A DNA stretch of 64,000 nt from Zychaea mexicana (Eukaryota; Mucoromycota; Mucoromycetes; Mucorales; Lichtheimiaceae), in contig NW_026516693.1 of NCBI RefSeq assembly GCF_025766255.1, forward strand, positions 361,007 to 425,006. The letters run 5' to 3'. The first letter of the stretch is position 1; the number at the start of each line of letters is the position of its first letter. The position numbers and the translations under genes were made by a program. Below are positions 58,654 to 64,000 of this stretch, one piece after another. The notes beneath the pieces were generated by a model. That model did not search any database. It saw nothing but the letters and a program-made list of their open reading frames with translations, and was not told the DNA's origin.

Positions 58654-58887
58654 TTACTTGTCTTGCTCTTGTTGCTGGTTTTGAGAAGCTTTCAGTTCTT
58701 GACTACCAGCGTTTTTCGTGTTCGCTTGAAAGCATTGTCGGAATCGCTTCATTTCTTTTTGACACAAACGCCAATCTTTCTTGTCATAAAAGCATATTTG
58801 CAAGTCTTCGTTTTCTTGAGCACAGCCAGTGCGTTCAATGCGTGCATTATACGGATCGTCTTCCTCGTCCATTACGGCGTTTGACAT
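58654..58887 (-). CDS. COA4: Cytochrome c oxidase assembly factor COA4 (Cmc3), single exon
   Basis: A 77-aa protein with a twin CX9C motif: CAQENEDLQIC and CQKEMKRFRQC, separated by 11 residues including the conserved DW (KKDWRLC). The acidic N-terminus (MDEEDDPYNARIERTGC) matches the EDP...I..tGC signature of COA4/CMC3. Twin-CX9C proteins enter the mitochondrial intermembrane space through the Mia40 disulfide relay, and COA4 helps assemble cytochrome c oxidase. The C-terminus is a Gln-rich tail. The gene is divergent from CPSF2. Confidence 0.88.
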   Translation of the reverse strand: MSNAVMDEEDDPYNARIERTGCAQENEDLQICFYDKKDWRLCQKEMKRFRQCFQANTKNAGSQELKASQNQQQEQDK

Positions 58888-59081
58888 TTTGTGTGGTGGT
58901 GGTGTATATGTATGCGGTCAAAAAATAGTATACGCAGCAACCACAAAAAAAGAGCCGGTCTATGGGGGTCTTTCCTTCCCGCTTCTTTAATTTTTTTTTA
59001 TTTCCTTTTTACTCTTTCCCACCTCTTTTTCCACATACAACTCTCTATATATAAGAGAGAGAGTGAGTGGGCTCGCGACGA
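58888..59081. promoter_or_regulatory. Shared divergent promoter COA4/CPSF2
   Basis: Only 194 bp separate the two start codons. A T/C-rich tract lies at 58980-59045 on the CPSF2 side and TATATATAAGAGAGAGAG at 59045-59066, just before the CPSF2 ATG. Confidence 0.6.
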
Positions 59082-62054
59082 ATGACCAGCTACATTAAAT
59101 TCACACCCATCTCTGGAGCCAAGAGTGAAGACGCGTTATGTTATTTGCTCGAGATTGACGAAGTCAAGATCCTGTTAGACTGTGGCTGGTCAGACAAGTT
59201 TGACGTGGAAGATCTAGTTACTTTGAAAAAGTATATACCATTGAAACAAATCCATTTTTACGTTCTTCAAAACTTTTGTTCAAGAACTAATATATATTGA
59301 ACGATTTATTTTAAAAATCATTATTAGGGTCGCAAAACAGATTGATGCCGTGTTAATATCCCATTGTGACCTGAGCCATCTTGGCGCATACCCATATGCA
59401 AAAAGTCAACTAGGATTAAAATGTCCTGTGTATTCTACAGTACCTGTGGTCAATATGGGTAAAATGTGCATGTACGACTTACACCAATCGAAAACGAACG
59501 AAGTGGAATTCGATACATTTACGTTGGAACATGTGGACGAAGCGTTTGATAAGATTACCTCTCTGCGTTATTCACAACCTTATGCCTTGCCTGGTAAGAA
59601 AGAAACAAAAAAGAGTTCTGGACTTGTTTTAGGTTGGCACCCGTATAGATAAAAGAATAATTAACCTGGGGAAAACACAATTAGGCAAGTGTCAAGGTAT
59701 CACGATTACGGCATATGCAGCAGCACATACAATTGGTGGTACAATTTGGAAGATCAAGCAAGATACGGATGAAATTGTCTATGCAGTGGACTTTAATCAT
59801 CGAAAAGAGAGGTAATTAATTTCATTTGAAAAGGATAACACTGATTCTCGGTTGGCGGGTGGGTGGTAAAGAAAGATACTAAACGACGCGTTTTTATGTT
59901 TGTTTTCCTCAGTCATCTTGACGGAACAGTATTACACTCCAATGGCAACGTATTAGACGCATTAACACGACCGTCATTACTGATCACAGACGCGCTCAAT
60001 GCGGCAGTCGTCCATCCACCACGAAAAGATCGCTATGCAGCCATGTTTGATACCATGATGACCACACTTCGCAGCGGTGGCTCCGTGCTACTCCCTACCG
60101 ATTCTTCAGCACGCGTCCTGGAACTGTCTTATTTGCTCGACAAACACTGGACACAAAACCAACTCACCTATCCATTGATCATGCTCACCAACACCAGTTA
60201 CCACACCGCCCATTTCGCCAAGATCATGTTGGAATGGATGGGCGACGACTTGACACAACACTTTTCACAAACGCGCGAGAACCCCTTTGATTTCAAATAC
60301 CTTCGTCTGTGTCACAAATTGGAAGATCTCGACGTTTATTCTGGACCCAAGGTTGTCATTGCGAGCAATAATAGTTTGGAAACCGGGTTTGCTCGCGATT
60401 TGTTTTTACGATGGATGGGGGAAGAGCCACGGCCAGTGACGCATAATACCCTAATATTAACCGATCGATCCGCGCCGGGTTCGCTTGCTCGTCATTTACA
60501 CGACATATGGGACGAACGCACCACAGCTGAGGCTGCTGCTGCAGCTACAGCAGACGATAACACCACCACCACCATCACGACCCACAAAACTAATGCCCGC
60601 GTCATTAAACCATCCATCGACTATAACGAAACGATGCACATGACGGTCTATAAGCGGGTACCACTTGAAGGCGAAGAATTGGCCGAATACGAAGAACGAC
60701 AACGGGAAAAAGCCGAGCGTGATGCCGCACAAGCCGCCATCATTGCACGTAGTAAATCCATCATGGAAGAAGACGAACTATTATCCGACGAATCCGATAT
60801 AGATGAAGCCGACGACACAATGGAGGATCTTTTGGGCGACCAATTTGATTTGTATGTCAAGGACGCTGGGCGATCGGGTGGATTTTTCAAGCAAGCACAA
60901 AGTTATCGCATGTTTCCTTATTTGGAACGACGTAAACGGATAGACGACTATGGCGAAGCGATCCAAGTCGAACATTTCATGAAGGCTTCTGATTTGGATC
61001 GATTACAGTTGGAAAAGGAGGAAGGAGAAGGTGGTGCCAATTTTGGCAACAAAGAGGATGATATGGTGATTGATGCTGTAGAGCCGCTTTTGCCTGGTAA
61101 AGATGAAAAGCCAATGAAGTATATCACGACCGAACAAGACGTTACGATCCAGTGTCGATTACGCTATGTGGATTTGGAAGGATTGTCAGATGGGCGTTCC
61201 ATGAAAACAATTCTGCCACAGATTGCTCCTCGTAAATTGGTAAGCTTCTGTTTTTTTTTGTGAAATTTTCATTGAGAATGGTTGAAATGAAAAGGATATC
61301 ATCATACCTCAAAAGAAAGAAAGTCTAAAATGGAAGGGGTTTTTCTCTAGATTATTGTTCATGGTTCCACACGGCCGACCGAAGAACTGGCTCAAGCATG
61401 TCGCAACATGGATCATTTTACCAAAGAAATCTTTACGCCCGATATTAGCCAAGTCTTGAATGTCAGTGCAGCAACCAATATATACAGAGTTAGGCTGACG
61501 GATGCCATGGTCAGCTCATTACAATTTTCCAAAGTAAGCAGAAAAAGGCACTCGAAAAGTCTTATGAGAGATATATTAGCAAAAAACAACAACATGTTGT
61601 ATCTGATCTTTTTGAAATCATTAGCTTGACGACTATGAACTTGCACGGGTATCCGGACGGATCCATTACCCTACCGATTCAACCACACCCTCCCTGGATG
61701 TAGACACGTCTGAACAACCATCGCGGAAATCACCTTCCGTGTTTGTCGGTGACATACGCCTAAGTGAGTTCAAGCGTGTTTTGCAAGCGGAAGGCATTTC
61801 TGCGGAATTTAAAGGCGAAGGTGTGCTCGTCTGTAATGATTGTGTGGCTGTTCGCAAGGTAAGCCCGGGTTTTTTATATTGTTATCTGATGATGATCATC
61901 ACAACAAGTTCCCACCCCCGGATCTTCGATAAACCTGACATTTTTTTTATCTGTAATGTAGACTGGTACAGGACAACTGTTAGTGGAAGGCATATTATCC
62001 CCCGACTATTACAAGATTCGATCTCTTTTGTATGCACAGCATGCGATCCTGTAA
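59082..62054 (+). CDS. CFT2: Cleavage and polyadenylation specificity factor subunit 2 (CPSF100/Cft2), 7 exons
   Basis: Subunit of the nuclear pre-mRNA 3'-end cleavage and polyadenylation complex. Exons 59082-59230, 59328-59593, 59685-59811, 59913-61239, 61351-61533, 61625-61858 and 61962-62054 join in phase to 792 aa, close to the human protein. A metallo-beta-lactamase fold starts [20 protein letters not shown], with ILLDCGW and the zinc loop degenerated to [13 protein letters not shown], as expected for the inactive CPSF2 paralogue. [10 protein letters not shown] and the beta-CASP part ([18 protein letters not shown]) follow. An acidic insertion near 60760-60850 and the C-terminal domain ([44 protein letters not shown]) complete it. 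The stop TAA at 62052-62054 is right after AIL, matching the family end. Confidence 0.93.
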
Positions 62055-64000
62055 AAAAAAAACTATATAACAACTGTAGATATTTGTGTGACCTTTCAAA
62101 AAAACAAAACATTTTGCATTTTGACAGCTTGAACATGCAAGCTTGTTAACGGGCTGGTCCAATTGAATAATGCAAAGAGGATCTCCAGAGAGTGGAGAAT
62201 GAATAAGGGTGCACGTGATTATTTGAATGGATGATACTCGATTAATAAAGGATAGGTGCTCGAGCAAAGTACGTAAAGCAGCACGGCGGATGGTAACATT
62301 ATATTTCAGAGGCATGTGGTGCAGCTGTACTTTTTCTTTTCTCTTTATCATGATTGGCCTTTTCTATACATTGTCAGGGTATATGGAGATCTTAACGACA
62401 GAAGAAAACTAGCAGCGGCTGTTTTACTCAAGTAGAGCCCAAGAGCTACCATTGTTTTGACCGCTGGTCTGGTTTTAATTTACCTCTCTTCCTCTCAAAA
62501 CCACCATCGTCATCAACCAACTGTCAGCAATGATACTTAAAAAGAAACGTTGTGCGATGTAAAGCTTTCTTCGGGTGTCATGTTGGAATTAGTATTCCGC
62601 CATTCATTTCATCCGATAAGTGATAAAATCGTTATCTGCGTTCACTCACATGTATATGAGGAAGACCTATTATGTTCCTTTGCTTTCTTATACACCATAA
62701 TATAAATTACATGCACGTATCGAGGAGCAGATGCTTAATGCATAAAACATTCTAATAAATGTGTTGCGTTTCATCTGTTGTTGAGAAGAATTACGTATAT
62801 AAAGCCACCATGACGACAACGACAACGAAAAGGCGGTTGCCATTAAAATGATACTATTTGGCCTTGATCTGTACTCAATTTATTACCATGGTTACATTTC
62901 GACTTTGGACAAAGAGGACAAAAACAAATTTTCCTTGTTCCTCACTAACATGGATCAGTTCTGTACCACTTTGCGCATGACAATCAAACGCGCGTGTTTC
63001 TGTCACAAGATGTGAGCAAGAGTACCATTCTAGCGAAAATAGCATAAAATTATTAGCATTTGAATGTCTTTTGGCCGTTTAAAAAGTGTAAGTTGTATAG
63101 AATTTTACACAGCTATTTGGTAATCTTGCTGTACGATCGATGATACAAGACGTGGGGCTAAAAGGAAAGCTCGGTTTTCCTTTGTTTTCTTTTTGCACGC
63201 ACGCGTGTAGTTGCATAATTGTTACGCTATGCATGATACACACTTGCCCCTACTGTTTTTTTAAAAAGTAGTATCTCGCCTTCCAATGGCCTTTATCAAA
63301 AAAATAAGCAGATAATCTGCTTGTTCTGCTCGATTCTTTCCCCACTTATTTCTCTCAATGGCCCAATCGGAGAAAGGCTTTCCCACCATAACGAATGACA
63401 AACGCGGGGCTTGCATCAGTAAGCAGTGTCACACAGCAACAAGCAATGGTCTACGCATTCACCCCCCATCGGCAACCTTACTCACCCCCCCTTTTCTTGC
63501 CTTGTTCGTAAGCAAGAATCCCAAAGCACCCATTAGTTTCCTTTCACTCACAATGGCTGTTGGAGGGTGTGCTACTTGATACATGCACAAAAAGGGGTAA
63601 AGTATAGGAAGCGAGAAAACTTATTTTGCAGTGTGTAGCTGATGGGATTAGTTCCCATGCACATACACACACACACACTTCATATACACAAAAGCACGTA
63701 TTTAGACAAAGGTAAAAGGGTGGCACGCATAATAAGCAGAGGAGAGAGAATATAGGACCTGAGAGGGTGTGTGAGCTATAATACGCTTAATGTGGGGTTG
63801 GGTGCCAAATTGTGCTTTGACCGGTGCTTTGTAATCGGTGGATCCTCGACTGTGATTGGCCAAATAGACGGGTGGGGGTGACTTGGAGGGTATCATGAAA
63901 ATTCACAAAAGTAGAACCCCCCAAGCATGATCTTCGGGATTTAGTGTGTAAGCCAACATATAAAACCAAGGCCTGCCAGCGCCTTTTTCCTTTCCTGCTT
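62055..64000. other. Intergenic region to the right edge
   Basis: No complete gene seen. A 55-codon plus-strand frame at 62848-63015 (MILFGLDLYSIYYHGYIS, ending TIKRACFCHKM) reads like real protein sequence and may be an exon or relic. A 73-codon frame at 63358-63579 and short frames on the minus strand are not convincing. Repeats are limited to (CA)n near 63665 and C/G runs near 63460-63490. Confidence 0.45.

Noticed and set aside
62055..62160. Extra C-terminal CPSF2 exon after 62054
   Set aside because: A GTAAAA donor overlaps the stop, but the next acceptor gives a short frame ending quickly. The stop right after AIL matches the usual CPSF2 end.
1..64000. CRISPR arrays, bacterial operons, rRNA genes
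   Set aside because: No regularly spaced identical repeats with unique spacers, no rRNA-like sequence and no bacterial gene organisation were seen.

Overview
The window looks like a nuclear contig of a Mucoromycota (probably Mucorales) fungus. The reasons are compact multi-exon genes with short GT-AG introns, in-frame trinucleotide repeats (poly-Gln, poly-His, poly-Ser, poly-Ala), conserved fungal housekeeping genes, and decayed multicopy gene families whose layout I associate with this phylum. Species was not determined. All calls come from reading the sequence; no database search was run.

Left part, about 1-30 kb, is an accessory, repeat-dense region. In order it holds: the 5' part of a Plavaka/CACTA-type transposase running off the left edge; an AT-rich relic of a CRESS-DNA replication initiator (Rep) with every HUH and SF3-helicase motif recognisable but two in-frame stops; a short GGGTC-rich hAT-like fragment; a block of about 3.9 kb with mitochondrial or mitochondrial-plasmid character (two tRNAs, a broken tRNA copy, GC hairpins, a decayed D5-type primase-helicase, two membrane-protein ORFs); and a head-to-tail array of three units, each carrying a 5'-truncated multi-exon gene with a PD-(D/E)XK nuclease-like core and a Merlin (IS1595-like) transposon, joined by the same 27-bp sequence. 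The middle unit keeps a fuller Merlin with a second convergent ORF. A degraded gene on the minus strand (called gene X here) was split by Merlin and by the array. Then come a dead MULE with a C-terminal OTU-type peptidase domain and a frameshifted DUF6729-like/3'-5' exonuclease gene.

Right part, about 30-64 kb, is ordinary gene-bearing euchromatin with exon structures that close in phase: DOP1 (Dopey; 16 exons, 2142 aa), an LMBD1-type lysosomal membrane protein (9 exons, 579 aa), a two-finger C2H2 factor of Msn2/4 type (337 aa), a long gene-poor stretch (43.5-48.6 kb), a small NLS-bearing hypothetical gene next to a foldback element, another gene-poor stretch, a RasGEF (8 exons, 1115 aa), the COX assembly factor COA4 on the minus strand, and the polyadenylation factor CPSF2/Cft2 (7 exons, 792 aa) sharing a 194-bp divergent promoter with COA4. 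The housekeeping genes do not form a pathway; they cover endosome-Golgi traffic, lysosomal/vacuolar membrane, stress transcription, Ras signalling, mitochondrial assembly and mRNA 3' processing.

The best candidates for something undescribed are the Merlin element with a conserved second gene, the triplicated nuclease-like units joined by a fragment of another gene's exon, the Rep relic, and the mitochondrial-plasmid-like insertion with a primase.
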